Shown here: in pieces, positions 16,989 through 26,359 of the stretch
Numbering within the stretch: the first letter of the stretch is position 1
Layout of the letters: every line of letters starts with the position of its first letter
Assembly (NCBI RefSeq): GCF_000023125.1
Contig: NC_013037.1
Span: 5,310,501-5,374,500 of the forward strand
Direction: 5' to 3'
Source of the DNA: Dyadobacter fermentans DSM 18053
GTDB lineage: Bacteria; Bacteroidota; Bacteroidia; Cytophagales; Spirosomataceae
DNA: 64,000 bases
Translations under genes and position numbers: made by a program
The notes under the pieces: generated by a model
Seen by the model: only the letters and a program-made list of their open reading frames with translations
What the model was told of the DNA's origin: nothing
Database searches by the model: none

Positions 16989-17522
16989 ATGGCAGTTACA
17001 AAATGGATCGTAGACCCGGCGCATTCCGAAGTGCAGTTTAAAATCAAACACCTTGTCATTTCGACGATCACAGGTTCCTTCAACAACTTTGAAGGCGGGG
17101 CCACTTCGGATCTGAATAACTTTGAAAATGCAGAGATTCACTTCTCACTGGATGTGAGCAGTATCGATACCAACGTGGAAATGCGCGACGCCCACTTGCG
17201 GTCCGCCGATTTCTTCGATGCCGAGCAATATCCGCATATTACCTTTCAATCCAACTACTTTCACAAAGTAAAAGGCGATAAGTACAAACTCTCGGGCTTG
17301 CTTACGCTGAAAGGCATTACCAAGCCCATCGAGCTCGATGCCGAGTATGGCGGCGCCGAAAAGGACGCCGACGGAAATATCCGCATCGGTTTCGAGGTCG
17401 AAGGACGTTTGAGCCGTCAGGAATTTGGCTTGAATTACATGCAGCTCACCGATTCGGGCGGACTGGTGATCGGCGAGGATGTGAAGCTGATTGCCAACAT
17501 CCAACTTGTCAAGCAGGCTTAG
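16989..17522 (+). CDS. YceI family protein (cytoplasmic form)
   Basis: 177 residues covering the whole YceI lipocalin-like barrel: WIVDPAHSEVQFKIKHL at the N-terminus, RDAHLRSADFFDAEQYPHITF in the middle and GEDVKLIANIQL at the end. YceI proteins bind isoprenoid/polyprenoid-like lipids. Unlike E. coli YceI there is no signal peptide, so this copy stays in the cytoplasm. It is the first gene of a tight plus-strand run (10-bp gap to the ceramidase-like gene). Its 183-bp upstream gap has no visible gene. Confidence 0.92.
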   Translation: MAVTKWIVDPAHSEVQFKIKHLVISTITGSFNNFEGGATSDLNNFENAEIHFSLDVSSIDTNVEMRDAHLRSADFFDAEQYPHITFQSNYFHKVKGDKYKLSGLLTLKGITKPIELDAEYGGAEKDADGNIRIGFEVEGRLSRQEFGLNYMQLTDSGGLVIGEDVKLIANIQLVKQA

Positions 17523-17532
17523 CCGGTCAAAC

Positions 17533-18891
17533 ATGAAAGTGCTGCGCATTTTTTTGAAAGTCATCGGGATATTCCTGCTGTTGCTCGTACTAGCCATTTC
17601 CACCATGATAACGACGATGGACGACACGCCGTATCAGGAAATGGCTTACTATAAAGAGTGGAAAACGCTTATTGGCGGTGTGAAGCCCGTTTCCGGCCCG
17701 GCCGACACGACGGGCGCATTGCAAGTAGGTTGGGCAAAAGTGAACATTACACCCGCCTCGCCCACGCCAACGGCAGGTTACGGCAATCGCCGAGGCAAGC
17801 ATTACACCACCGTGCACGACTCCGTATATGTACGTGCGATGGTGATCGACAACGGCCAAACCAAGGCAGCCATCATCGCCGCCGACCTGCTCATCATACC
17901 GCCCACGGTCATCAAATCCTTCAAGAAAAAGCTGAAACCGGGCGATATTCCTTTTGAGCAGATTTTTTTCGGCGCTACGCATAGCCATAATAGTGTAGGC
18001 GGCTGGGGGACAGGCGTTTCGTCGCTGTTTTTTTCGGGTAAATATGATCCGGCCATTGTTGAAAAGCTGGCCAATGCATTCCACAAAGCCATTACCGATG
18101 CGCAGCAAAAAGTGGAGCCGGTGCAGTTAACCTACATGGAATCGCTCGATTCGCTCGACATTCGCAACCGGCTGGTAGGCGAGGAGGGGAGCATCGATCC
18201 TGAAATCCGCTCGGCTGCGTTTGTGACCAAAAGCGGGCAGAAGGCCATTCTCAGCTCATTCGCCGCGCATTCCACGGTTTTGAATTCCAAAAACATCGTC
18301 CTCTCCCGCGACTACCCGGGCGCACTCGTGGATTCGCTGGAAAAAGGACGCTATGATTTTGCGATGTACATGGCCGGCGCAGTGGGCAGCATGGGGCCGA
18401 TCGAGCAGGGAACGGATGATTTTGATGAAGTGAAAAACCAGGCATTCGGCGTGCAGAAAGCATTGCTGTCGCCCGATGCGAAAAAGGAGAACGCGAATAA
18501 CTCGGTCGTTCAGGCATTGACATTACCATTACCCCTCCGCGAGCCGACGCCGCGGTTGACAATGAACATCGTGCTGCGCCCGTGGGCATTCAAAAAGGCA
18601 TTCGGCGAATACCCGGTGTTTGTGAAAGCATTGCGCGTTGGCAATATTTTAATGGTTGGAATGCCCTGCGACTTTTCCGGCGAGCTCACCGGCCCGCTCG
18701 ATGCCTATGCCAAAAGCAAAGGCCTGAACCTGATGGTAACGAGTTTCAACGGCGGCTACATCGGATACATTACCCACGACAAGCATTTCAACCGCGATTT
18801 GTACGAAACCAAAACCATGAGCTGGTATGGGCCGTACAATGGTGCCTATTTGCAGGAAGTGATCCGGGACATTATTGATAAATTATCCTAA
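17533..18891 (+). CDS. Neutral/alkaline ceramidase N-terminal domain protein
   Basis: 452 residues with an N-terminal hydrophobic segment (IFLKVIGIFLLLLVLAIS, about 5-22) that acts as signal or anchor. Family marks of neutral ceramidase-like amidases are NITPASPTPTAGYGNR, the zinc-site GATHSHNSVGG and FNGGYIGYITHDKHF near the end. It lacks the C-terminal immunoglobulin-like domain of full ceramidases, so it is a short relative and the substrate may not be ceramide. The ATG at 17533 is chosen because it sets the hydrophobic segment at the N-terminus; it sits 10 bp after the YceI stop. Confidence 0.82.
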   Translation: MKVLRIFLKVIGIFLLLLVLAISTMITTMDDTPYQEMAYYKEWKTLIGGVKPVSGPADTTGALQVGWAKVNITPASPTPTAGYGNRRGKHYTTVHDSVYVRAMVIDNGQTKAAIIAADLLIIPPTVIKSFKKKLKPGDIPFEQIFFGATHSHNSVGGWGTGVSSLFFSGKYDPAIVEKLANAFHKAITDAQQKVEPVQLTYMESLDSLDIRNRLVGEEGSIDPEIRSAAFVTKSGQKAILSSFAAHSTVLNSKNIVLSRDYPGALVDSLEKGRYDFAMYMAGAVGSMGPIEQGTDDFDEVKNQAFGVQKALLSPDAKKENANNSVVQALTLPLPLREPTPRLTMNIVLRPWAFKKAFGEYPVFVKALRVGNILMVGMPCDFSGELTGPLDAYAKSKGLNLMVTSFNGGYIGYITHDKHFNRDLYETKTMSWYGPYNGAYLQEVIRDIIDKLS

Positions 18892-18897
18892 ACCGAA

Positions 18898-19989
18898 ATG
18901 ATAATGAAAACACTTGTATGCCTCTTTTTTGCTTTGCTCAGCATTTCTTCGATGGCACAGAAACCCGTGCGCGTGGCAGTTGCCGGGCTGAGCCACGGAC
19001 ATGTAGGCTGGATCTTTAACCGCAAAGACAAGACTGATATTCAGCTCGTGGGTATTTGGGAAACCAATCCGGACCTCGTGAAACAGTTTACCGAACGGTA
19101 CAAGCTCGACCCCAAGCTATTTTATTCAGACCTCAACAAAATGCTCGATGAAACGAAGCCGGAAGCGGTTTCCGCATTCGGGGCGATTAGCGAACACGTG
19201 GTGGTCGTGCGGGCATGTGCGCCGCGGAAGATCAGTGTGATGGTGGAAAAGCCGCTGGCGACCACATTCGCCGATGCCAGGGAAATCCAGCAACTCGCGA
19301 CCAAGAATAACATTCATGTGCTAACCAACTACGAAACCTCCTGGTATGCCAGCAACCAGCACGTGAACCAGCTGATCCAGGACGGGAAACTGGGCGAAAT
19401 CCGGAAGGTAATGGTGAACGACGGCCACCAGGGACCGAAGGAAATCGGGGTAAGCAAGGAGTTTTTCGCTATTTTGACCGACCCGGCCAAGAATGGCGCC
19501 GGTGCATTGGTGGATTTCGGCTGCTATGGCGCCAACCTCATGACCTGGCTCATGAAGGGCGAACGGCCGATTTCAGTTACCGCAGTGACGCACCAGAATA
19601 AGCCGGATATTTACAAGAATGTCGACGATGAGGCGTCCATTATCCTACAATATCCGAAAGCGCAATGCATTATCCAGGGCTCGTGGAACTGGTCGTTCGC
19701 GAGAAAGGATATGGAAGTGTACGGCAACAAGGGCTACGCGGTGGCCGTGAATGCGACCACCGTGCGCCAGCGTTTGCAGGAAAAAGCACCCGAAGAAACA
19801 TTGAAACTCGAACCGCGCCCCGCTCCCTACACCGATCCATTCTCGGTGCTGGCCGATGTGGTGCAAGGCGGTTTGAAGCTCGATCAGAACGATTTGTACG
19901 GGCTGCCTGTGAATGTGACCGTCGTAGAGATACTGGAAACAGCCAAAGAAGCGGCTAAAACCGGCAAAACCATCTTTTTGAAAAAATAA
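18898..19989 (+). CDS. Exported Gfo/Idh/MocA family oxidoreductase
   Basis: 363 residues with a signal peptide (cleavage after MAQ near residue 21) before the Rossmann domain (VRVAVAGLSHGHVG). The EKPLATT motif typical of the family is present and the C-terminal half is the usual alpha/beta domain (GALVDFGCYGANLMTWL). Exported members are common in Bacteroidetes and act on sugars or polyols, some with tightly bound NAD(P). It starts 6 bp after the ceramidase-like gene and ends 3 bp before a thioesterase gene, so it is co-transcribed. The substrate is unknown. Confidence 0.87.
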   Translation: MIMKTLVCLFFALLSISSMAQKPVRVAVAGLSHGHVGWIFNRKDKTDIQLVGIWETNPDLVKQFTERYKLDPKLFYSDLNKMLDETKPEAVSAFGAISEHVVVVRACAPRKISVMVEKPLATTFADAREIQQLATKNNIHVLTNYETSWYASNQHVNQLIQDGKLGEIRKVMVNDGHQGPKEIGVSKEFFAILTDPAKNGAGALVDFGCYGANLMTWLMKGERPISVTAVTHQNKPDIYKNVDDEASIILQYPKAQCIIQGSWNWSFARKDMEVYGNKGYAVAVNATTVRQRLQEKAPEETLKLEPRPAPYTDPFSVLADVVQGGLKLDQNDLYGLPVNVTVVEILETAKEAAKTGKTIFLKK

Positions 19990-19992
19990 CTC

Positions 19993-20556
19993 ATGCACAT
20001 GGAGCCCAGGCCCGTCAGCTTTTCCCAAACCACCCTCACCGAACTCATGATCCCTTCCTATGCCAATTTTGGCGGGAAAATCCACGGAGGTATTCTGTTA
20101 TCACTGATCGACAAGGTCGCGTACGCATGTGCGTCGCGGCATGCGGGAACTTACTGCGTGACGGTTTCGGTGGATGGCGTGGATTTTCTTCAACCGGTGG
20201 AAGTGGGTGACCTCGTGTCGCTGCACGCGTCGGTGAATTACGTGGGACGCACGTCGCTAGTGGTGGGCATCCGGGTAATAGCTGAGAACGTGCGTAACCG
20301 TACGGTAAGGCATACCAACACTTCGTACGTTACAATGGTCGCCAAGGACGATGATAACAAGCCGACTGCTGTGCCTGAGCTGCTGCTGGAAAATGAAGGC
20401 GACGCGCGGCGGTTTCTGGAAGCGATCAAGCGGCGGGAGTTAAGGGAGCAATATCGGGACGCGTTCGACAATGCCAAAACGCGTCTCGATGTGCCGCATA
20501 ACCTGGATAAGCTCGCCAGGGAGCGTTGTGTTATCGGATTTGACGGGGACGTTTAA
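19993..20556 (+). CDS. Acyl-CoA thioesterase, hotdog fold
   Basis: 187 residues. The hotdog domain (about 10-135) has NFGGKIHGGILLSLIDKVAYACASRHAG, the pattern of YciA/ACOT-type acyl-CoA hydrolases, and VTVSVDGVDFLQPVEVGDLV. A helical tail of about 50 residues follows. It hydrolyses acyl-CoA to acid and CoA; chain specificity is not evident. It is the last gene of the 16989-20556 run. Its stop overlaps the stop of the convergent HerA-like gene by 4 bp. Confidence 0.9.
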   Translation: MHMEPRPVSFSQTTLTELMIPSYANFGGKIHGGILLSLIDKVAYACASRHAGTYCVTVSVDGVDFLQPVEVGDLVSLHASVNYVGRTSLVVGIRVIAENVRNRTVRHTNTSYVTMVAKDDDNKPTAVPELLLENEGDARRFLEAIKRRELREQYRDAFDNAKTRLDVPHNLDKLARERCVIGFDGDV

Positions 20557-22124
20557 AATCCGAACAAACCTCCGCCGCTCTTCCGGGAGCGGGTACTTGT
20601 CTTCTTGCCAAACAGCATTCCGAAAACGCCCCGGACTACTTCGCGACCGATCTGCTTGGCCAGTGGGGAGTTGAGCGCGTCGGAGATCATGCTCGTTTGT
20701 TCTTTCTCCTTTTTCGCCTCGACTTTCGCCTGTACTTCGGCTTCTTTCGCTTCGGTTTCCTTACGGGCCTGCTCCTCCATCCGCTTGGTCAGGATTTCGT
20801 AGGCGCTCTCCGGGTCGATAGGATCTCTGTATTTTGCATATACATCCGACTGCTGCACATGCCGGTCGTAATCGGCTTGCACCATAGGCCCCATTACGGA
20901 TGCGGGCGGCATTAAATGCGTGGCCGCAACCTCAGTAGGAATACCTTTTTCATTCAAAACCGTAATCAATGCCTGCCCGATACCCAGCGTCGTCAGTACC
21001 TGGTCGATCGAATAGAAGTCTGATTTCGGGTAAGTTTTGACGGTTTGTTTCAAACCTTCGGCATCCTGCGGCGTAAATGCGCGGAGCACGTGCTGCACGC
21101 GGTTCCCAAGCTGCCCGAGCACCGATACAGGCACGTCCTGCGCCATTTGGGTGCAAAAGAAAATACCTACACCTTTGGAACGGATCAGCCGGACTACCTG
21201 CTCGATCTGTTCGAGGAATGCCTTCGGCGCGTCTTTGAAGAGCAAATGCGCCTCGTCGAGGAAGAAAACCAGTTTAGGTTTGTCCAGATCACCCGCTTCC
21301 GGCAGTTTTTGGTATAATTCTGCCAGAAGGCTGAGCATGAATGTCGAGAACAATGCGGGGCGGTCCTGCACGTCGGACACGTTCAGGAGACTGATCACGC
21401 CTTGGCCGTCGACTTTGTTGATCAGGTCTTCAATATCGAACGAGCGCTCGCCGAAGATGCTGCCTACACCCTGCTGCTCCAATGCGACGATTTTGCGGAG
21501 GATCGTGCCGGCTGTGGAGGCCGAAATGGTACCATAGTCGGCTTTGATTTCGGCTGCGCCGGGGCCTTCGGAAAGGTAGTTGAGGACTTTTTTCAAGTCG
21601 TTCAGGTCCACCATCGGCAGGTCCTTGTCGTCGGCATATTTAAATAGAATGGCCAGTACGCCGGCCTGCGTTTCGTTCAGTTCGAAGATTTTGGACAGCA
21701 ATATCGGCCCGAATTCCAGGACGGTGGCGCGCATTTGGGCGCCTTTGTTGCCGCTGAGCGAATAGAGCTCGACAGGAAATCCCCTCGGCTCGAAAACGGT
21801 GCCGAGGATCTGGGCGCGTTCTTCGAGGGCTGCATTGGTTTTGCCGGGCTGCGCAATGCCTGAAAGGTCGCCTTTGATATCCGACATAAAAACCGGCACG
21901 CCGGCAGCGGAAAGCTGCTCGGCGAATACTTGTAGTGTGCGCGTCTTACCCGATCCGGTCGCTCCGGCCACGAGCCCGTGGCGGTTCATCATGCGCAAGG
22001 GAAGGTTCACGCGGGCCTCGCCGATAATCTCGCCGTCGAGAATGGCCGATCCCAAATGAATTACAGGTTTGTCAGTATGATAGGATTTCTGAATCGCTGC
22101 AATGAATTGTTCTTTCTTTGACAC
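20553..22124 (-). CDS. HerA-like helicase / DUF853 family ATPase
   Basis: 523 residues. Walker A GATGSGKT is near 53-60, Walker B FFLDEAHLLF near 290, then arginine-finger-region residues (LIRSKGVGIFFCTQ). A charged, low-complexity helix (EEQARKETEAKEAEVQAK) precedes a short C-terminal domain (LAKQIGREVVRGVFGMLFG) and a glycine/basic tail. DUF853 proteins are relatives of the HerA DNA translocase; no nuclease partner (NurA) is next to it, so a DNA-repair role is only by family. Cytoplasmic. Confidence 0.9.
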   Translation of the reverse strand: MSKKEQFIAAIQKSYHTDKPVIHLGSAILDGEIIGEARVNLPLRMMNRHGLVAGATGSGKTRTLQVFAEQLSAAGVPVFMSDIKGDLSGIAQPGKTNAALEERAQILGTVFEPRGFPVELYSLSGNKGAQMRATVLEFGPILLSKIFELNETQAGVLAILFKYADDKDLPMVDLNDLKKVLNYLSEGPGAAEIKADYGTISASTAGTILRKIVALEQQGVGSIFGERSFDIEDLINKVDGQGVISLLNVSDVQDRPALFSTFMLSLLAELYQKLPEAGDLDKPKLVFFLDEAHLLFKDAPKAFLEQIEQVVRLIRSKGVGIFFCTQMAQDVPVSVLGQLGNRVQHVLRAFTPQDAEGLKQTVKTYPKSDFYSIDQVLTTLGIGQALITVLNEKGIPTEVAATHLMPPASVMGPMVQADYDRHVQQSDVYAKYRDPIDPESAYEILTKRMEEQARKETEAKEAEVQAKVEAKKEKEQTSMISDALNSPLAKQIGREVVRGVFGMLFGKKTSTRSRKSGGGLFGF

Positions 22125-22345
22125 AGCAAATACGGGTTATGGTTTGATGAAAGGTTAAGTTACAAATTTTAAAGGTTTAAGGAAGAATCCAAGATCGGGC
22201 CACAAAATTTGCGGAATAATAATCTTTGAGGAAATAATATTACTTTTTGTATATCCTTGTGTTTGCAAAATAATATTAGGTATTTTGGTGTGATCGCCTA
22301 ATGATTATTCTGATTTACTAAATTTAGGAACATTACTTTCCATTT

Positions 22346-23350
22346 ATGTTGAGCCGAGTTGCGAATTCTATTTATTGGATGAATCGTTATATGGAACGGG
22401 TTGAAAACTATGCCCGTTTTGTGGGAGTTAATTTCAACCTGGCCCTGGATCTTCCGCCCGATGTGGACGAACAATGGGAGCCGCTTCTGATCGCAACGGC
22501 CGACCACTTTCTGTTTTACAAATACTACGATAAGCCAACCAAGGAGGATGTCATTCATTTCATGACGTTCGATAAACGAAACCCGAATTCGATCATCAGC
22601 TGCCTGTACGAGGCCCGTGAGAATGCGCGGACGATCCGGGAGACGATCTCGAAGGAAATGTGGGAGAGTATCAACACGTTTTACCTCACCATTAAAGGCA
22701 CCTCGCCCGACGATTTCCGGAATATGGACCACATGCAGTCCTATTTCACCGATATCCGTAAAAACTGCCAGCTGTTCCACGGCGTGGTCGACTCTACGAT
22801 CACGCGCAATGAGGGCTGGCATTTCGGCCGGCTTGGGCGGCATATCGAGCGCGCCGACAAATGTTCGCGCTTCCTGGATGTAAAATATTTTACATTATTA
22901 CAGGATTCGGGTACTTCCGGCTCGACATTGGACCTGATGCTCTGGACTGCCGTTCTGAAATCGGTGAGTGCCTATAATATGTACCGGCAAACGCACCGGG
23001 CGCTCACGCCGATGAACATCGTGGCGTTTTTGATCCTCGACAAACTCTTCCCGCGCTCGATCGCGTATTGCGTGCGCCAGGCGGAATTGTCGCTGTATGC
23101 CATCGCCGGCTCCATTCCCGAGCGGGGTTACACCAATCCCGCCGAGCGTGCATTGAGCAAGGTTCGCAGCGAGCTGGAATTCACGGATGTGGAAGATGTT
23201 TTCAAGATGGGCCTGCACGATTATCTCGATAAATTCCAGATCAAAAACAACGAAGTGGACAACCAGATCTTCGATATGTATTTCGGATTGGAAACCGGCC
23301 AGGGGCAAAGCCAGAGCCAGGGGCATTTCAAAAGCCAGTGGATGAACTGA
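22346..23350 (+). CDS. Alpha-E domain-containing protein
   Basis: 334 residues, a single all-helical alpha-E domain: MLSRVANSIYWMNRYMERVENYAR at the N-terminus and GWHFGRLGRHIERADKCSRFLDVK in the middle, then a Q/S/G-rich tail. Members are usually encoded with a circularly permuted ATP-grasp enzyme and a transglutaminase-like protein. Here the transglutaminase-like gene is 5.5 kb away on the other strand and no ATP-grasp gene is visible. The function is unproven in general. The 221-bp gap to the divergent HerA-like gene is AT-rich and holds no gene that I see. Confidence 0.9.
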   Translation: MLSRVANSIYWMNRYMERVENYARFVGVNFNLALDLPPDVDEQWEPLLIATADHFLFYKYYDKPTKEDVIHFMTFDKRNPNSIISCLYEARENARTIRETISKEMWESINTFYLTIKGTSPDDFRNMDHMQSYFTDIRKNCQLFHGVVDSTITRNEGWHFGRLGRHIERADKCSRFLDVKYFTLLQDSGTSGSTLDLMLWTAVLKSVSAYNMYRQTHRALTPMNIVAFLILDKLFPRSIAYCVRQAELSLYAIAGSIPERGYTNPAERALSKVRSELEFTDVEDVFKMGLHDYLDKFQIKNNEVDNQIFDMYFGLETGQGQSQSQGHFKSQWMN

Positions 23351-23712
23351 TCAAAACTTTCCTATCTTAGCGATTCTGTCATTCGGGCCGCGGGAGAACG
23401 ATGTGTTTCCGGGGCGTTGAAATTTAGTCAGGTGAGGGCCGCTGCGTGCTTAACGACGCGGGGCTGGTGTTCGCCTGTTTCCAATTACGGCGGGCACGTC
23501 GGGGCATAAATGGGGCAGATTTCGAGGGCCTAACGGCGTATTTTAAGCTGAGAACGTATACAATGGCTGGTTTTCCGGCAAATCATTGAAGCGGTAGTCA
23601 TACGAAAGATATAAGTCCAGATACTCAATTGTAGTTTTTTGTTTGTAGAAAAATCTAATTGTGGAGAGGGAATTTTAGTATTTTTGCAACCAAACATAAA
23701 GAGGAATTCTAC
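23351..23712. other. 362-bp gene-free region before glmM
   Basis: No convincing ORF. The first two thirds are GC-rich with several local dyads, for example GCGT-GCTTAACG-ACGC near 23446-23461; the last third is AT-rich leader/promoter of glmM. The GC-rich core could be a structured RNA. I did not find the hallmark sequences of RNase P RNA, tmRNA or SRP RNA. Confidence 0.4.
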
Positions 23713-25116
23713 GTGACGTTAATTAAATCTATCTCGGGAATCAGGGGAATAGTGGGTGGAAAATCGGGTGAGGCGCTGACTCCGATTGATGTTGTGAAGT
23801 TTGCTGCTGCATACGGGACATGGGTGAGGCGTACAAATCCTCAGAATTTGAAGGTCGTGATCGGCAGGGACGCGAGGCTTTCCGGTGAAATGGTAAGCCG
23901 CCTCGTGGCCGGCACTTTGCAGGGTGTGGGGCTGAATGTGCTCGACCTTGGCCTCTCCACAACGCCGACTGTCGAGATAGCCGTGAAAGCGGAAGGAGCG
24001 GCGGGCGGTATTATCCTCACGGCAAGCCACAACCCTATTCAGTGGAATGCCCTCAAACTACTCAACAGCGAAGGAGAATTCATTTCAGAAGCGGAAGGAG
24101 CGGAAGTGCTGCGCATTGCGGAGCAGGAGGACTTTATTTTCCCGGATGTGAAGAAGCTGGGAAGCTATGCAGCCGACGATACCTACCTTCAAAAGCATAT
24201 CGAACACGTGCTTTCCCTGTCGCTGGTAGACGTGGAAGCGATTAAGAACGCCAATTTCAGGGTCGTTGTCGATGCCGTTAACTCAACCGGGGGCATTGCG
24301 GTGCCCATGCTGCTGGAAGCGCTCGGTGTGGACGCCAAGAGCATCAAAAAACTGAACTGCGAACCCACCGGCAACTTTGCACACAATCCCGAGCCGCTGC
24401 CTGAGCATTTGCACGACATTAGCAAAGAGCTCAACAATGGCTCTTACCAGCTCGGTATCGTCGTGGACCCGGATGTGGACCGGCTAGCGCTCATGTGCGA
24501 GGACGGAACGCCATTCGGAGAAGAATACACCCTCGTGGCCGTTGCGGATTATGTATTGAAAAATACGCCGGGCAACACGGTATCCAACCTTTCGTCGACG
24601 GCCGCATTGCGCGACGTGACTATCAAAGCCGGCGGAGAATACCTCGCATCGGCAGTAGGGGAGGTGAATGTGGTGAATGCGATGAAGTCCAATAAAGCGG
24701 TGATCGGCGGGGAAGGTAACGGAGGGGTAATTTACCCTGAAAGCCACTACGGCCGCGACGCGCTGGTAGGCATTGCATTGTTTCTAACACACCTTGCAAA
24801 ATCTGGTAAGAAGGCGTCGGTTCTGAGAAGGTCATATCCGAATTATTATATTTCCAAAAACAAAATCGAGCTCACGCCAGAGATCAACGTGGATAACATC
24901 CTCGACCGCATTCAGACGCGCTACTCCAAGCAGCCGGTGAACACGGTGGACGGCGTCCGCATTGAATTCGACCGCGAATGGGTGCATTTAAGAAGGTCTA
25001 ATACCGAGCCGATTATCCGCATTTATTCTGAATCGGAGACGCAAACGACGGCCACGAACCTTGCCAATAAAATCATTTCGGATATCAAGGAAATCATTTC
25101 GGAACCGAAGAAATAA
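23713..25116 (+). CDS. glmM: Phosphoglucosamine mutase
   Basis: 467 residues of the alpha-D-phosphohexomutase family, converting glucosamine-6-phosphate to glucosamine-1-phosphate for cell-wall UDP-GlcNAc. The phosphoserine loop TASHNP, metal loop DPDVDR, sugar loop GEGNGGVIYPE and phosphate-binding RRSNTEPIIRIY are all present. SGIRG near the N-terminus fixes the start: the GTG at 23713 (V-T-L-I-K-S-I-S-G), 11 bp after an AAAGAGGA Shine-Dalgarno-like sequence. An in-frame TTG at 23659 is rejected. GlmM is favoured over phosphomannomutase by the TEPIIRIY ending, though the two are close. Confidence 0.9.
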   Translation: MTLIKSISGIRGIVGGKSGEALTPIDVVKFAAAYGTWVRRTNPQNLKVVIGRDARLSGEMVSRLVAGTLQGVGLNVLDLGLSTTPTVEIAVKAEGAAGGIILTASHNPIQWNALKLLNSEGEFISEAEGAEVLRIAEQEDFIFPDVKKLGSYAADDTYLQKHIEHVLSLSLVDVEAIKNANFRVVVDAVNSTGGIAVPMLLEALGVDAKSIKKLNCEPTGNFAHNPEPLPEHLHDISKELNNGSYQLGIVVDPDVDRLALMCEDGTPFGEEYTLVAVADYVLKNTPGNTVSNLSSTAALRDVTIKAGGEYLASAVGEVNVVNAMKSNKAVIGGEGNGGVIYPESHYGRDALVGIALFLTHLAKSGKKASVLRRSYPNYYISKNKIELTPEINVDNILDRIQTRYSKQPVNTVDGVRIEFDREWVHLRRSNTEPIIRIYSESETQTTATNLANKIISDIKEIISEPKK

Positions 25117-25193
25117 TAAAGCTGTTGCTTAGCTATTCAGGTCACTTGTTGTCGGGAACTGACAATGAGTGATCTTTCTAATTTTATATCCCC

Positions 25194-26342
25194 ATGAAAG
25201 TCTATCTGGACAATGCGGCTACGACGCAGCTGGACCCCGAGGTCCTGGAAGCGATGCTGCCGCTGATGACCGAGCAATTCGGCAATCCCTCTTCGATTCA
25301 CTCCTACGGTCGCGCCGTTCGCTCATCCATCGAGCGCGCCAGAAAAAGCATTGCAGCCACTTTGAATGCGGCGCCTGCCGAGATATTTTTTACATCGGGC
25401 GGTACGGAAGCAGATAACACGGCCATTCGGTCGAGCATCGAAACTTTCGGTTTGCAGCATGCTATTACGTCGCGCATCGAGCACCACGCGGTGCTGCACA
25501 CATTGGAACACCTCAAAAAACTGGGCATTATTGAGCTGAGTTTTGTGAAATTGAATGAGAAAGGGGAGGTAGACCTGGAACATCTGGAATCGCTGCTGGC
25601 TTCCAAACCGCGTTCACTGGTGTCCCTGATGCATGGCAACAACGAAATCGGCAACCTGCTCGATCTGGAAGCGGTAGGCGACATTTGCGAAAAATATAAC
25701 GCGATTTTCCATAGCGACACTGTGCAGACGATGGGCCATTACCGTCACGACCTGCAAAAGCTGAAAACGAATTTCATCGTCGGCGCAGCGCATAAGTTCA
25801 ACGGCCCGAAAGGCATTGGGTTTTTGTACGTCCGTCCGGGGATTAAGATCAATCCGTTCGTGCACGGAGGCGCGCAGGAGCGTAACATGCGCGGGGGAAC
25901 CGAAAACATTTACGGAATTGTAGGCCTCGCGAAAGCATTGGAAATCGCTTATCGTGATATGGACGCGCATCAGGCGCACATCGAAGGGCTCAAAGGACGC
26001 ATGATCGCGAAGCTGAAAGAGGGGATTGACGGCGTGCGGTTCAACGGCAACTCAGCCGAGCTTGGCAAGAGCCTTTACACGGTCCTGAGCGTAAGCCTGC
26101 CCCCGTCGGATATCAGCGATATGCTGCTGTTTAATCTCGACATTGCAGGAATCGCCGTTTCAGGCGGCAGCGCTTGTTCCAGCGGTACCGACATTGGCTC
26201 GCACGTGTTGAATGAGCTTAAAATCGATGAAAACCGTGCTAATGTGCGTTTTTCGTTCGGGAAGTATAATACCGAAGCCGATATCGACTATGCAGCGGAT
26301 ACGCTGATCGGCCTTTACAAAAAGGAGAGCGTTATTCTGTAA
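25194..26342 (+). CDS. Cysteine desulfurase (NifS/IscS-like)
   Basis: 382 residues of the class V PLP family. The N-terminal YLDNAATTQLD, the FFTSGGTEADN loop, the PLP lysine in GAAHKFNGPKG and the catalytic cysteine in GGSACSSGT are in the expected order. It removes sulfur from cysteine as a persulfide for Fe-S cluster or thiolation chemistry. No iscU/suf partner adjoins it. The short GSACSSGT loop fits the IscS/NifS type rather than SufS. A terminator follows. Confidence 0.92.
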   Translation: MKVYLDNAATTQLDPEVLEAMLPLMTEQFGNPSSIHSYGRAVRSSIERARKSIAATLNAAPAEIFFTSGGTEADNTAIRSSIETFGLQHAITSRIEHHAVLHTLEHLKKLGIIELSFVKLNEKGEVDLEHLESLLASKPRSLVSLMHGNNEIGNLLDLEAVGDICEKYNAIFHSDTVQTMGHYRHDLQKLKTNFIVGAAHKFNGPKGIGFLYVRPGIKINPFVHGGAQERNMRGGTENIYGIVGLAKALEIAYRDMDAHQAHIEGLKGRMIAKLKEGIDGVRFNGNSAELGKSLYTVLSVSLPPSDISDMLLFNLDIAGIAVSGGSACSSGTDIGSHVLNELKIDENRANVRFSFGKYNTEADIDYAADTLIGLYKKESVIL

Positions 26343-26359
26343 TCGTACTATAAAAAGCC

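Noticed and set aside
23351..23712. RNase P RNA, tmRNA or SRP RNA
   Set aside because: None of their conserved core sequences could be found by eye on either strand.
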